Made by a program: the position numbers and the translations under genes | In this document: piece after piece, positions 34,332 through 47,025 of the stretch | Position numbering within the stretch: the first letter of the stretch is position 1 | Layout: every line of letters starts with the position of its first letter | The notes under the pieces: generated by a model | The model's database searches: none | What the model was told of the DNA's origin: nothing | The model's input: only the letters and a program-made list of their open reading frames with translations | Source of the DNA: Brassica napus | Taxonomy: Eukaryota; Streptophyta; Magnoliopsida; Brassicales; Brassicaceae | DNA: 64,000 nt | Direction of reading: 5' to 3' | Assembly (NCBI RefSeq): GCF_020379485.1 | Contig: NW_026014642.1 | Span: forward strand, 102,001 to 166,000

Positions 34332-35796
34332 CAGTGATCGCTTGGAAAGGCTGAGTCCCATCCACATCCTTGGATAGCTCATACACACGAGGTGTTGAGG
34401 TCTGGCCTCCTCCCTGGACTGGCCTGCTAGACTCTCCACGTCCCTTACTTTGGTTGCCTTGCAACTTAGGGCAATCCCTGCGGTAGTGGCCCTTCTGGCC
34501 GCAGTGGTGACAAGTCCTGGACTCACCCAATGGGCTTTGACAATCCTTGGCTGAGTGATTCATCTTACCACATCGAGTACATGCACCCATGGCCTTCCAG
34601 CACTCTCCACCGTGGTATCGACCACACTTAGGGCACTCTGACCTACCACTTGAGGTTTTACCCTCCTTGATCGAGTCCCTCTTCCTCTTCTTGTCACCAC
34701 TCTGACCCGAGGATACCACCACACTCTTCAGCTTCTGCTTACCCTCCTCGGTGAGGTTGGTCTCCAGCAAGGCCATCCTCTCAACCAACTCAGAAACCGT
34801 GTGGAACTTACAAGCAGAACAGTAGGTTCGAAGTTCCACCCTTAGGCCTCGGATGAACCTTCGTACGTGAACCTTCTCATCCTCCAGTTCTCTTCCCACA
34901 TACCTCCTGAGTCGGTTGAACTCTTCTTCATACTCACGAACAGTCCTCCGTCCCTGAGTCAAGTCCAGGAACTTGGACTCCAAACGATCCCACGCCTCAG
35001 CAGGAAAGTACTTATGGTTGAACTCAACCTCAAAGTCAGCAAAGTGCTCAATGGTACCATTGGTACGCTTGTCCAAAGCTAACCACCAATTATGTGCATC
35101 TCCCTCCAGGAAGTGTACTGCTATGTCCTTCTGGTAATCCTCAGGACATCGTGTGGACATGAAGTTTCGAACCAACCTGGTTCTCCACTCGTCCGCCTCC
35201 ATAGGATCAACACTTCCAGCAAAGTGTTTGGTTCCCAACTTGGAGATATGCTCCAGCACCTTCAGGTAGTCCATACCATGCACTGGCCTGACCGGTGGGT
35301 CTATCTCAATCACCTCAGCCACACGGCCAGCACCAACATCAGCCACTCCAGCAGCAACCCGAACCGGGGGATTAGCCTGTCCCATGGACGAGTTCACCAA
35401 TGGTGTGAACGCCTGTGTCAAGGAGGCTATCTGAGCTCCCATGATCTGCATAGACTCCACCAAGCCCCTTATGGTCGGCTCAATGACCTCCTCGGCACCA
35501 GTGACCCGAACATTGTTTGCATCAACATTCGGGCCACTCCCAGTACCAACGTTGGACGACCCAGTATCGTCTCCATAGACTTGCTCTTGCTGCTCGTCCA
35601 CATTAGTTTCATTAACCTCAGTAGGAAGAGTTGGACCCACTGGAAGTCCGGTTGCATTGTCCACCTGCTCCACCAGAGCGGGTAGCACTGTGGTTGGAAT
35701 GGTTCCAGCTGGTAACACTCCGGTCTGTTCAGCACCATCCTGCCCCACTGCTCCAGACGCTCCAGTTGCCTCCTTTCCTTTCCGAGATTTATACCT
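34273..35796 (-). pseudogene. Element III gag, open frame but start codon lost
   Basis: The frame is open from before the gag start to TAG inside the putative intron (about 508 codons from the aligned start). It carries the capsid region and three cysteine knuckles: C-P-K-C-x3-H-x3-C, C-T-R-C-x4-H-x4-C and C-H-H-C-x4-H-x4-C. It is the best-preserved gag in the window. The codon aligned with the element II ATG is AGG (35796-35794), and I see no in-frame ATG just upstream, so translation from the usual start is lost. Confidence 0.87.
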
Positions 35797-35977
35797 TCTT
35801 GTACCCTTTGGAGTTACAAACACAAACAAAAGATTAGTCCACAACTGAACACACAACCTCAATCACTCCTAAGTTAATCACTACAAAAGATTACTTAGAA
35901 CCCAACTATCTCACCATGAGTCCAAACGGCCAAGTGTGTGGTGAACCAATAACCCAACAAATCCTAGAATCAAGAAG

Positions 35978-35989
35978 GCTCTGATACCA
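35978..35989 (-). other. Primer binding site of element III
   Basis: TGGTATCAGAGC on the minus strand, 3 bp after the LTR end; intact. Confidence 0.85.
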
Positions 35990-35992
35990 ACT

Positions 35993-36562
35993 TGTAAGAC
36001 CCGATCCTGGATTCCCCAATCCAACCAGACCGCGGCCTCACCAAACAATGCAACCAGTTTCATTTACATATTCAAGTTCAAGTGTTAAATAATTCTAAGT
36101 CTTTTTCAGAGTTTTGAGGTTCCAACATTCACACTTAAACAATCCAACATCGACTAGGGCAAATAGATATTTCATAGATAATAACCAAGGTTCATACATC
36201 ATTCATGATCCTAATAAATAGATCACACACTAGAATCGCATAAGTTCACAAGTTGCACAATAGGCTACAATAATTACACAATTTTCAGAATCAACCCAAT
36301 CACCACACATCTTCCCATGAACTGAATACCAGCTGAACCGAGCTGATTGAACTCAAACCAACACTCGTCCAGCTGCCTAAACACTCACTCAACTCCTTTA
36401 CCCTTGTTTCCATCGTATCCTGGTTAAGCCTCAGCTGACTGATGCCCTTAACCTTCATTCAGGGCCAAGATACGCTTGTCTCAAGGTCTAATGACCTGAC
36501 TGGTGCGTCTCCCTGCACCATGGCCCGTCCGGGTGGTCCTATCTAGGATCGGGGACATGACA
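35993..36562 (-). repeat. Element III 5' LTR with internal deletion
   Basis: It runs on the minus strand from TGTCATGTCCCCGATCC (36562) to CGGGTCTTACA (35993). About 1.13 kb is missing at the 36318/36319 junction, compared with the LTR at 28721-30178. Confidence 0.85.
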
Positions 36563-39500
36563 GACGAAATGTGTGTGCTGGCGGACACCCACATACGTCC
36601 TGTGTGTACTGAAAAGACAGCCCAAGTGGGCCAAAATCACCCGAGCAGTCCACGGGAAGGGTCAGCATGCTGAGTCCAAGGACCAAAGTGCTGATATGTG
36701 TACTGATGGACAGCCACGGACGTCATGTGTGTGCTGACGAACACACACGAACACACACTGACAGCCACGGACATCCTGTTTGTGCTGACAGACAGCCACG
36801 AATGTCCTGTGAGGTGACGGACACACACGGACACACACAAACACACACGGACACACAAGGACAGCGACAGACATCCTGTGTTTGTTGGCGGACACCCACA
36901 GACGTCATGTGTGTACTGAACAGACAGCCCATGTGGGCCAAAATCACCCGAACAGTCCACGGGAAGGGTCAGCATGCTGAGTCCAAGGACCAACGTGCTG
37001 ATATATGTACTGGTGGACAGCCACAGACGTCCTGTGTGTATTGACGGACACACACGGACCCACAAGGACAGCCACAGACGTCCTGTGTGTGCTGGCGGAC
37101 ACCCACTGATGTCTTGTGTGTACTGAACAGACAGCCCAAGTGGGCCAAAATCACCCGAACAGTCGACAGGAAGGGTCAGCATGCTGAGTCCAAGGCCCAA
37201 CGTGCTGATATGTGTACTGATGGACTGCCACAGACGTCCTGTGTGTGCTGACGGACGCACACGGACAGCAACGGATGTCATGTGTGTGCTGACGGACACA
37301 CACGGACGTCCTGTGTGTGCTGACGGACACACACGGACGTCCTGTGTGTGCTGACGGACACACACGGACGACCTGTGTGTACTGAACAGACAGCCCACGT
37401 GGGCCAAAATCACCCAAACCGTCCACGGGAAGGGCCAGCGTGCTGAGTCCAAGGACCAGCGTGCTGATATGTGTACTGATGGACAGCCACAGACGTCCTG
37501 TGTGTGCTGACGGACACACACAGACAGCCACGGACGTCCTGTGTGTGCTGGCGGACAGCCACGGACGTCCTGTGTGTACTGAACAGACAGCCCACGTGGG
37601 CCAAAATCACCCGAACAGACCACAGGAATGGCCAGCGTGCTGAGTTCAAGGACCAGCGTGCTGATATATGTACTGATGGACAGCCACAGACGTTCTGTGT
37701 GTGCTGACGGACACAGACGGACACACACGGACAGCCACAAACGTAATGTGTGTGCTGGCGGACACCCACAGACATCCTATGTGTACTGAAAAGACAGCCC
37801 AAGTGGGCCAAAATCACCCGAGCAGTCCATGGGAAGGGTCAGCGTGCTGAGTCCAAGGACCAACGTGCTGATATGTGTACTGATGGACAGCCACAGACGT
37901 CATGTGTGTGCTGACGAACACACACGAACACACACGAACAGCCACGGACATCCTGTGTGTGCTGACGGACACACACGGACATATTGTGTGTGCTGACGGA
38001 CACCCACGGACGTCCTGTGTGTACTAAACAGACAGCCCACATGGGCCAAAATCACCAGAACAGTCCATGGGAAGCGCCAGCGTGCTGATATGTTTACTGA
38101 TGGACAGCCACAGACGTCCTGTGTGTGCAAACGTACACACACGGACACACACGGACACACACGGACAGCCACAGACGTCCTGTGTGTGCTGACGGACACA
38201 GACGGACATACACGGACACACACGGACAGCCATAGACGTAATGTGTGTGCTGGTGGACACCCACATACGTCCTGTGTGTACTGAAAAGACAGCCCAAGTG
38301 GGCCAAAATCACCCGAGCAGTCCACGGGAAGGGTCAGCGTGCTGAGTCGGACGTCCTGTGTGTGCTGACGGACACACACAGACGTCCTGTGTGTGCTGAC
38401 GGACACCCACAGATGTCCTGTGTGTAATGAACAGACAGCCCATGTGGGCCAAAATCACCCAAACCGTCCACGGGAAGGGCCAGCGTGCTGAGTCCAAGGA
38501 CCAGTGTGCTGATATGTGTACTGATGGACAGCCACTGATGGCCTGTGTGTGTTGACGGACACACACGGACACACACGGACACACACGGACAGCCACGGAC
38601 GTCCTGTGTGTGCTGACGGACAGCCATGAACGTCCTGTGTGTGCTGGCGGACAGCCACAGATGTCCTGTGTGTACTGAACACACAGCCCACGTAGGCCAA
38701 AATCACCCGAACAGACCACGGGAATGGCCAGCGTGCTGAGTCCAAGGACCAGCGTGCTGATATATGTACTGATGGACAGCCACGGACGTTCTGTGTGTGC
38801 TGACGGACACAGACAGACACACACGGACACACACGGACAGCCACAGACGTAATGTGTGTGCTGGCGGACACCCACAGACGTCCTGTGTGTACTGAAAAGA
38901 CAGCCCAAGTGGGCCAAAATCACCCGAGCAGTCCACGGGAAGGGTCAGCGTGCTGAGTCCAAGGACCAACGTGCTGATATGTGTACTGATGGACAGCCAC
39001 AGACGTCATGTGTGTGCTGACGAACACACTCGAACACACACGGACAGCCACGGACATCCTGTGTGTGCGGACGGACACACACAGACATATTGTGTGTGCT
39101 GACGGACACCCACGGACGTCCTGTGTGAACTAAACAGACAGCCCACGTGGGCCAAAATCACCCGAACAGTCCACGGGAAGGGCCAGCGTGCTGATATGTT
39201 TACTGATGGACAGCCACAGACGTCCTGTGTGTGCTGATGTACACACACAGACACACACGGACAGCCACAGACGTCCTGTGTGTGCTGACGGACAGCCACG
39301 GACGTCCTGTGTGTGCTGGCAGACACCCACGGACGTCCTGTGTGTACTGAAAAGACAGCCCACGTGGGCTAAAATCACAGAAACAGTCCACGGGAAGGGC
39401 CAGCGTTCTGAGTTCAAGGACCAGTGTTCTGATATGTGTACTGATGGACAGCCACGGACGTCCTGTGTGTGCTGATGGACACACACGGACATCCTGTGTG

Positions 39501-39898
39501 TGCTGACGGACACACACGGACATCCTGTGTGTGCTGACGGACACACACTGACGTTCTGTGTGTAATGGCGGACACCCACGGACGTCCTGTGTGTACTGAA
39601 CAGACAGCCCACATGGGCCAAAATCACCCAAACAGTCCACGGGAAGGGTCAGCGTGCTGAGTCCAAGGACCAACGTGCTGATATGTGTACTGATGGACAG
39701 CCACGGACGTCTTGTGTGTGCTGATGGACACAGATGGACACACACGGACAACCACGGATGTTCTTTGTGTGCTGGCAGACACCCACGGATGTCCTGTGTA
39801 TACTTAACAGACACCCCAAGTGAGCCAAAATCACCCGAACAGTCCACAGGAAGGGTCAGCGTGCTGAGTCCAAGGACCAACGTGCTGATATGTGTACT
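36563..39898. repeat. Satellite array A3
   Basis: It has the same composite unit and 31-bp subrepeat as A1. Clear 31-bp spacing is seen at 37291, 37322 and 37353. Segments 37370-39010 correspond to 8100-8930 (A1) and 45540-46330 (A5). Segment 39600-39898 corresponds to 50215-50516 (A6). Open frames on the minus strand, up to about 367 codons, are repeat artefacts. Confidence 0.9.
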
Positions 39899-41908
39899 TG
39901 TAAGACTCGTTCCTGGTCTCTCGACCCAACTGGATACGAATGCTTACTTATTAATTTCTTTGCTTGTCTGATTCATTCTAAGTCTTTCCATTACTAAGTC
40001 ATATTCGAATATGAGGTTCATAAACAAAGGAATAGATTGCACAGCGGAATAACAATGTATAAACTTTGCATTACTTAGAAACATGAGATTCAATACACAA
40101 CTTCTTAACAGTCTCATAGACAATCACTAGTTCATCCCTAGCATCATCTAACCACACGTTACACAGCCTATCACTGACCGATCCTTCACGGCTCCTTGGC
40201 TTGACCATAACCATCCTTAGTTCCTGAAACCACAACCAGATAAGCATTAATCATAACCGAGAATAGAACGGTTTGATTCTACAATGCTTGGCTTGGTTCC
40301 TAGAACTTAGATAAACCTCAGTCAACATAATCATAAACGTATGAACCTACCTACCGTATCCTAAGTCATTCAACCAACCACCCCTTGACTTAGAATCAGA
40401 TAGATAGTCCAGAATAGATAAACAGAACACACGAACAGATCCGGATCGTCCCCAAAGACCAATCCGTCTAACCGGATAGAATCTAGGTGCGACCGGCTAA
40501 TGGAGTCCGGCTTAGTGGCCCAACGAACTCCCTTACCTGATCCGGCCTTAGGCCTGGATCCAATCGGCCGAGTAAGCCTCAAGCCTAATCCGGAAGGCTT
40601 AGCAACCGGTCAGACCTTGCGACTCTACCTTGGCTTAGACAAACCGTGAACTTGTCTTAACTAGACAAGCCATAGGCTGATCCATAAGGATAGGTCCTAA
40701 CCTGTCCCGAAAGACACCGTTTGGAACATGTACCCTTTGGCCATTCGTGCCTCTTGGACACTCACGACTCTTGACAACTCGTGCCCTTTGGGTCATTCCC
40801 AACCGTTCGTCCTAACCGCCCAGTCTTGGTGCGATCGGATCATCCCTCTAACCGACCCGTGTCTAGGCTAGCAGTTTGGTTATGTTCGGCCAAAGCCTAG
40901 GAACGTGTCCCTTGGACTCAACCAACACAACCCTTTCATGTTTAACCAGAGAGAAGAGAAGATAAACGAATTGAAACAGATAAGGAGAGCCGGATTGGGA
41001 CTTAGGAACCGAGCAGAGCCGCGGTGCGGTCGCATGGACCGTCCGTTCGGTCTGATGGAGCCACGGCCTATCACATACCTTGTGAACCACGTCTGGGTTC
41101 TCCATGCTCTTCTCCTTGTCTTGATCTCCCATTCTTGACCGGAGTTAGTTCTCAAACGATCAGAGTCGCCGGAACACAACACCACCACAATCGGCCTTTC
41201 TCTTGGCCGGAACTCTCTCTTTCTCTCTTTCTTTCTCTCTTCGTTTTTCTCTGAGTATTTTACTCTGGAGTTGGATAAATAAATCGACCAGAGAGCCCCC
41301 ATATTTATATAAAACGAGGGGGTAAGTCTTGCCCCACGAACAGGCATGACTTGCTAGCGAATGGGCACCATCGGCCAAGGGTTGTCCCCTTTCGGCCACT
41401 TGCATCCCTTCGCCCTTTCTGATTGGGTTTGGGGTCGGTCACAAGCCCAACCCACGCCCCAAGCCTCCTGGACTTAGCTCATGTTGTTGCCCAAGGACCC
41501 AACAGCTCATGGCCTCATGGCCGGCCCTCACAGCCTGCCACTGACCCGGACCCGGACCATCGGCCTAAAGCCCGGACAGTCCGTCTAGCTGAGATGAGCT
41601 GACTCTCAGCTGCCTCAGCTGAGTGAGCTAGTAGTCCAGCAAGTGGAGCTGACTTAGTGGGGACTGAGCTGGAGTGAACTGAACCTAGCTTCATTGATCT
41701 GTCCGAGCTACTCGTTCACTTCGTCCAGTTACCGTCTTACTCGTCCTAGCTGTCTCTTAGCTTGTATAGGGTTAAGTCTATGTTTCCTTATGTCCTTAAC
41801 CTTCTTTCTCGACCATAGAACGCTTGCCTTGATGTCCTATGACTGGCTTGCATGTTTCCTCGAACCATGGCAGTCCCGACAATCCTATTCAGGATTGGGG
41901 GCGTGACA
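39899..41908 (-). mobile_element. Solo LTR a (2.0 kb), Gypsy type
   Basis: On the minus strand it runs from TGTCACGCCCCCAATCC to CGAGTCTTACA, flanked by the TSD GTACT (39894-39898 and 41909-41913). There is no primer site, polypurine tract or interior. A TATA-like TATATAAATAT lies on the minus strand at 41301-41311. It is closely related to solo LTR b. It arose from a full element by LTR-LTR recombination (inference from structure). Confidence 0.9.
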
Positions 41909-43109
41909 GTACTGATGAACAGCCACGGATGTCATGTGTGTGCTGACGGACACACACGGACAGCCATGGACATGCTGTGTGTGCTGACGGACACTCACGG
42001 ACGTACTGTGTGTGCTGACGGACACCCACGGACGTCCTGTGTGTACAAAACAGACAGCCCACGTGGGCCAAAATCACCCGAACAGTCCACAGGAAGGGTC
42101 AGCGGGCTGCTTCCAAGGACCAACGTGCTGATATGTGTACAGATGGACAGCCACGGACGTCCTGTGTGTGCTGACGGACACACACGGACACACACGGACA
42201 GCCACGGATGTCCTGTGTGTGCTGACAGACACCCACAGACGTCCTGTGTGTGCTGACGGACACCCACGGACATCCTGTGTGTACTGAACAGACAGCCCAC
42301 GTGGGGCAAAAATCACCCGAACAGTCCACGGGAAGCGCCAGCGTGCTGAGTCCAAGAACCAGCGTGCTGATATGAGTACTGATGGATAGCCACGGACGTC
42401 CTCTGTGTGCTGACGGACACACATGGACGTCCTGTGTGTGGTGACGGAGAGCCACAGACGACTTGTGTGCGCTGGTGGACACCCGCGGACGTCCTGTGTG
42501 TACTGAACAGACAGCCCACGTGGGCCAAAATCACCCGAACAGTCCACGGGAAGGGCCAGCGTGCTGAGTCCAAGGACCAGCGTATTGATATGTGTACTGA
42601 TGGACATCAACGGACGTCCTGTGTGTGCTGACGAACACACACAGACAGCCACAGACGTCCTGTGTGTGCTGACGGACAGCCACGAACGTCCTGTGTGTGC
42701 TGACGGACACCCACAGACGTCCTGTGTGTACTGAACAGACAGCACATGTGGGCTAAAATCACCCAAACAGTCTATGGGATGGGCCAGCGTGGTGAGACCA
42801 AGGACCAACGTGCTGATATGTGTACCGATGGACAGCCACGGACGTCCTGTGTGTGCTGACGGACACAGACGGAGACACACGGACAGCCACGGACGTCCTA
42901 TGCATGCTGACGGACACCCACGGACGTCCTGTGTGTACTGAACAGACAGCCCACATGGGCCAAAATCACCCAAACAGTCCAGAGGAAGAGTCAGCGTTCT
43001 GAGTCCAAGGACCAACGTGCTGATATGTGTACTGATGGACAGCCACAGACGTCATGTGTATGCTGGCGGACACCAACGAACGTCCTGTGTGTACAGAACA
43101 GACAGCCCA
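41909..43109. repeat. Satellite array A4
   Basis: It has the standard composite unit. Bases 41914-42100 match 50517-50720 and 42100-43109 match about 51750-52728 of A6, sharing rare variants such as ATATGAGTACTGATGGATAG. The array is continuous with A3 and A5 except for the two solo LTRs. Confidence 0.88.
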
Positions 43110-45115
43110 TGTCACGCCCCAATCCTGAATAGGATTGTCGGGACGGCCATGGTTCGAGGAAACGTGCAAGCCAGTCATAGGACATCAAGGAAAGCGTTCC
43201 ATGGTCGAGAAAGAAGGTTATGGACATAAGGAAACTTAGACTTAACCTTATACAAGCTAAGAGACAGCTAGGACGAGTAAGACGGTAACTGGACGAAGTG
43301 AACGAGTACCTCGGCCAGCTCAATGAAGCTAGGTTCAGTTCACTCCAGCTCAGTCCCTACTAAGTCAGCTCCACTAGCTGGACTACGAGCTCACTCAGCA
43401 GAGGCAGCTGAGAGTCAGCTCATCTCATCTAGATGGACTGTCCGGGCTTTAGGCCGATGGTCCAGGTCCGGGTAAGTGGCGGGCTGTGAGGGCCGGCCAT
43501 GAGGCCATGAGCTGTTGGGTCCTTGGGCAAGGCCGTGAGCTAAGTCCAGGAGGCTTGGGGCGTGGGTTGGGCTTGTGACTGACCCCAAACCCAATAAGAA
43601 AGGGCGAAGGGATGCAAGTGGCCGAAAGGGGACAACCCTTGGCCGATGGTGCCCATTCGCTAGCAAGTCATGCCTGCTCGTGGGGAAAGACTTACCCCCT
43701 CGTTTTCTATAAATATGGGGGCTCTCTGGTCGATTTCATTATCCAACTCCAGAGTAAAATACTCAGAAAAAAACGTAGAGAGAAAGAAAGAGAGAAAGAG
43801 AGAGTTCCGGCCAAGAGAAAGGCCGATTGTGGTGGTGTTGTGTTCCGGCGACTCTGATCGTTTGAGAACTAACTCCGGTCAAGAATGGGAGATAAAGACA
43901 AGGAGAAGAGCATGGAGAACCCAGACGTGGTTCATAAGGTATGTGATGGGCCGTGGCTCCATCAGACCGAACGGACGGTCCATGCGACCGCACCGCGGCT
44001 CTGCTCGGTTCCTAAGTCCCATCCGGCTCTCCTTGTCTGTTTCAATTCGTTTCTCTTCTCTTCTCTCTGGTTAAACACGAAAGGTTGTGTTGGTTGAGTC
44101 CAAGGGACACGTTCCTAGGCTTTGGCCGAACATAACCAAACCGCTAGCCTAGACACGGGTCGGTTAGAGGGATGATCCGATCGCACAAAGACTGGGCGGT
44201 TTGGACGAACGGTTGGGAATGACCCAAAGGGCACGAGTTGTCAAGAGTCGTGAGTGTCCAAGAGGCACGAATGGCCAAAGGGTACATGTTCCAAACGGTG
44301 TCTTTCGGAAAGGTTAGGACCGATCCTTATGGATCAGCCTATGGCTTGTCTAGTTAAGACAAGTTCACGGTTTGTCTAAGCCAAGGTAGAGTCGCAAGAT
44401 CTGACCGGTTGCTAAGCCTTCCGGATTAGGCTTGAGGCTTACTCGGCCGATTGGATCCAGGCCTAAGGCCGGATCAGGTAAGGGAGTCCATTGGGCCATT
44501 GAGCCGGACTCCATTGGCCGGTCGCACCTAGATTCTATCCGGTTAGACGGATTGGTCTTTGGGGACGATCCGGATCTGTTCGTGTGTTCTGTTTATCTAT
44601 TCTGGACTATCTATCTGATTCTAAGTCAAGGGGTGGTTGGTTGAATGACTTAGGATACGGTAGGTAGTTTCATACGTTTATGATTATGTTGACTGAGGTT
44701 TATCTAAGTTCTAGGAACCAAGCCAAGCATTGTAGAATCAATCCGTTCTATTCTCGGTTATGATTAATGCTTATCTGGTTGTGGTTTCAGGAACTAAAGA
44801 TGGTTCTGAACAAGCCAAGGAACCGTGAAGGCTCGGTCAGTGAGAGGCTGTGTAACGTGTGGTTAGATGATGCTAGGGAGGAACTAGTGATTGTCTATGA
44901 GACTGTTAAGAAGTTGTGTATTGAATCTCATGTTTCTAAGTAATACAAAGTTTATACATTGTTATTCCGCTGTGCAATCTATTCCATTGTTTATGAACCT
45001 CATATTCGAATATGACTTAGTAAAGAAAAGACTCAGAATGAATCAGACAAGCAAGGAAATTAATAAGTAAGCATTCGTATCCAGTTGGGTCGAGAGACCA
45101 GGAACGGGTCTTACA
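43110..45115 (+). mobile_element. Solo LTR b (2.0 kb), Gypsy type
   Basis: It runs from TGTCACGCCCCAATCC to GGAACGGGTCTTACA with the TSD GCCCA (43105-43109 and 45116-45120). A TATA box, TATAAATAT, is at 43708-43716. There is no interior. The small frames inside are not supported as genes. Confidence 0.93.
43708..43716 (+). promoter_or_regulatory. TATA box of solo LTR b
   Basis: TATAAATAT lies in CGTTTTCTATAAATATGGGG. The same context is in solo LTR c on the minus strand (49327-49336). Confidence 0.6.
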
Positions 45116-47025
45116 GCCCACGTGGGCTAAAATCACCAGAACAGCCCAGGGGAAGAGTCAGCATGCTGAGTCCAAGGACATCATGTGTGTGCTGACGGAC
45201 ACACACGGACACACACGGACAGCCACAGATGTCATGTGTGTGCCGACGGACACACACGGACGTACTTTGTGCTTACGGACACCCACGGACGTCCTGTGTG
45301 TACTGAACAGACACCCACGTGGGCCAAAATCACCCAAACAGTCCACAGGAAGGGTCAGCGTGCTGATTCCAAGGACCAACGTGCTGATATGTGTACTCAT
45401 GGACAGCCACGGACGTCCTGTGGGTGCTGACGGACACACACGGATAGCCACAGACGTCCTGGGTGTGCTGACGGACACCCAAAGATGTCCTGTGTGTAAT
45501 GAACAGACAGCCCACTTGGGCCAAAATCACCCAAGCCGTCCACGGGAAGGGCCAGCGTGCTGAGTCCAAGGACCAGCGTGCTGATATGTGTACTGATGGA
45601 CAGCCACAGACGTCTTGTGTGTGCTGACGGACACACACAGACAGCCACGGACGTCCTGTGTGTGCTGACGGACACACAGGGACGTCCTGTGTGTGCTGAC
45701 GGACACACACAGACGTCCTGTGTGTGCTGACGGACACCCACAGATGTCCTGTGTGTAATGAACAGACAGCCCACGTGGGCCAAAATCACCCAAACCGTCC
45801 ACGGGAAGGGCCAGCGTGCTGAGTCCAAGGACCAGCGGGCTGATATGTGTACTGATGGACAGCCACTGATGTCCTGTGTGTGTTGACAGACACACACGGA
45901 CACACACGGACAGCCACGGACGTCCTGTGTGTGCTGATGGACAGCCATGAACGTCATGTGTGTGCTGGCGGACAGCCACGGACGTCCTGTGTGTACTGAA
46001 CAGACAGCCCACGTCGGCCAAAATCACCCGAACAGACCACGGGAATGGCCAGCGTGCTGAGTCCAAGGACCAGCGTGCTGATATATGAACTGATGGACAG
46101 CCACAGACGTTATGTGTGTGCTGACGGACACAGACGGACACACACAGACACACACGTACAGCCACAGACGTAATGTGTGTGCTGGCGGACACCCACAGAC
46201 GTCCTGTGTGTACTGAAAAGGCAGCCCAAGTGGGCCAAAATCACCCGAGCAGTCCACGGGAAGGGTCAGCGTGCTGAGTCCAAGGACCAACGTGCTGATA
46301 TGTGTACTGATGGACAGCCACGGACGTCATGTGTGTGCTGACTAACACACTCGAACACACACGGACAGCCATGGACATCCTGTGTGTGCTGACGTACACA
46401 CACGGACGTATTGTGTGTGCTGACGGACACCCACGGACGTCCTGGGTGTACTAAACAGACAGCCCACGTGGGCCAAAATCACCCGAACAGTCCATGGGAA
46501 CGGCCAGCGTGCTGATATGTTTACTGATTGACAGCCACATACGTCCTGTGTGTGCTGATGTACACACACGGACACACACGGACAGCCACAGACGTCCTGT
46601 GTGTGCTGACGGACAGCCACAGACAGCCACGGACGTCCTGTGTGTGCTGGTGGACACCCACAGACGTCCTGTGTGTACTGAAAAGACAGCCCACGTGGGC
46701 CAAAATCACCAAAACAGTCAACGGGAAGGGCCAGCGTGCTGAGTCCAAGGACCAGCGTGTTGAGTCCAAGGACCAGCGTGCTGAGTCCAAGGACCAGCGT
46801 GCTGAGTCCAAGGACCAGCGTGCTGATATGTGTACTGATGGACAGCCATGGACGTCCTGTGTGTGCTAACAGACAGACACAGACATCCTGTGTGTGCTGA
46901 CGGACACACACGGACGTCCTGTGTGTGCTGACGGACAGCCACAGATGTCCTGTGTGTGCTGGCAAACACCCACGGACACACACAGACACACACAAACAGC
47001 CACGGCCGTCCTGTGTGTAATGACG
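45116..47025. repeat. Satellite array A5
   Basis: It has the standard composite unit. Bases 45116-45400 match 52724-53060 (A6), 45540-46330 match A3 near 37700-39010, and 46840-47025 match 50980-51170 (A6). Confidence 0.88.
46736..46825. repeat. 21-bp microarray inside A5
   Basis: The block GTGCTGAGTCCAAGGACCAGC is repeated about four times head to tail with a 21-bp period. It occurs once per unit elsewhere, so this is a local expansion. Confidence 0.8.

Larger units (their letters stand above)
28721..36562 (-). mobile_element. Element III: inverted copy of the element II chromovirus family
   Basis: Reading on the minus strand: 5' LTR 36562-35993 (internally deleted), primer site, gag, pol, polypurine tract and 3' LTR 30178-28721 (truncated). 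Gag differs from element II at roughly 6% of residues in the first 300, so III is not a fresh snap-back copy of II. Its right flank is satellite A3. No matching TSD was found across the II/III composite (CGGAC on the left, GACGA on the right), as expected if the ends belong to two insertions. Confidence 0.85.

Noticed and set aside
8927..36562. Single composite transposon made of II plus III
   Set aside because: No matching target duplication at the outer ends, and II and III differ too much to be one inverted duplication event.
36637..37740. Long minus-strand ORFs (up to 367 codons) with His/Cys-rich repeats in the satellite arrays
   Set aside because: They follow from a stop-free 31-bp tandem unit, occur in overlapping frames, begin and end at array variants, and have no promoter or domain.
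43110..45115. Host gene with TATA box and 134-codon ORF (43670-44074)
   Set aside because: It is inside a solo LTR with TSD, and the reverse-oriented LTR a carries the same sequence; the TATA is the LTR promoter.
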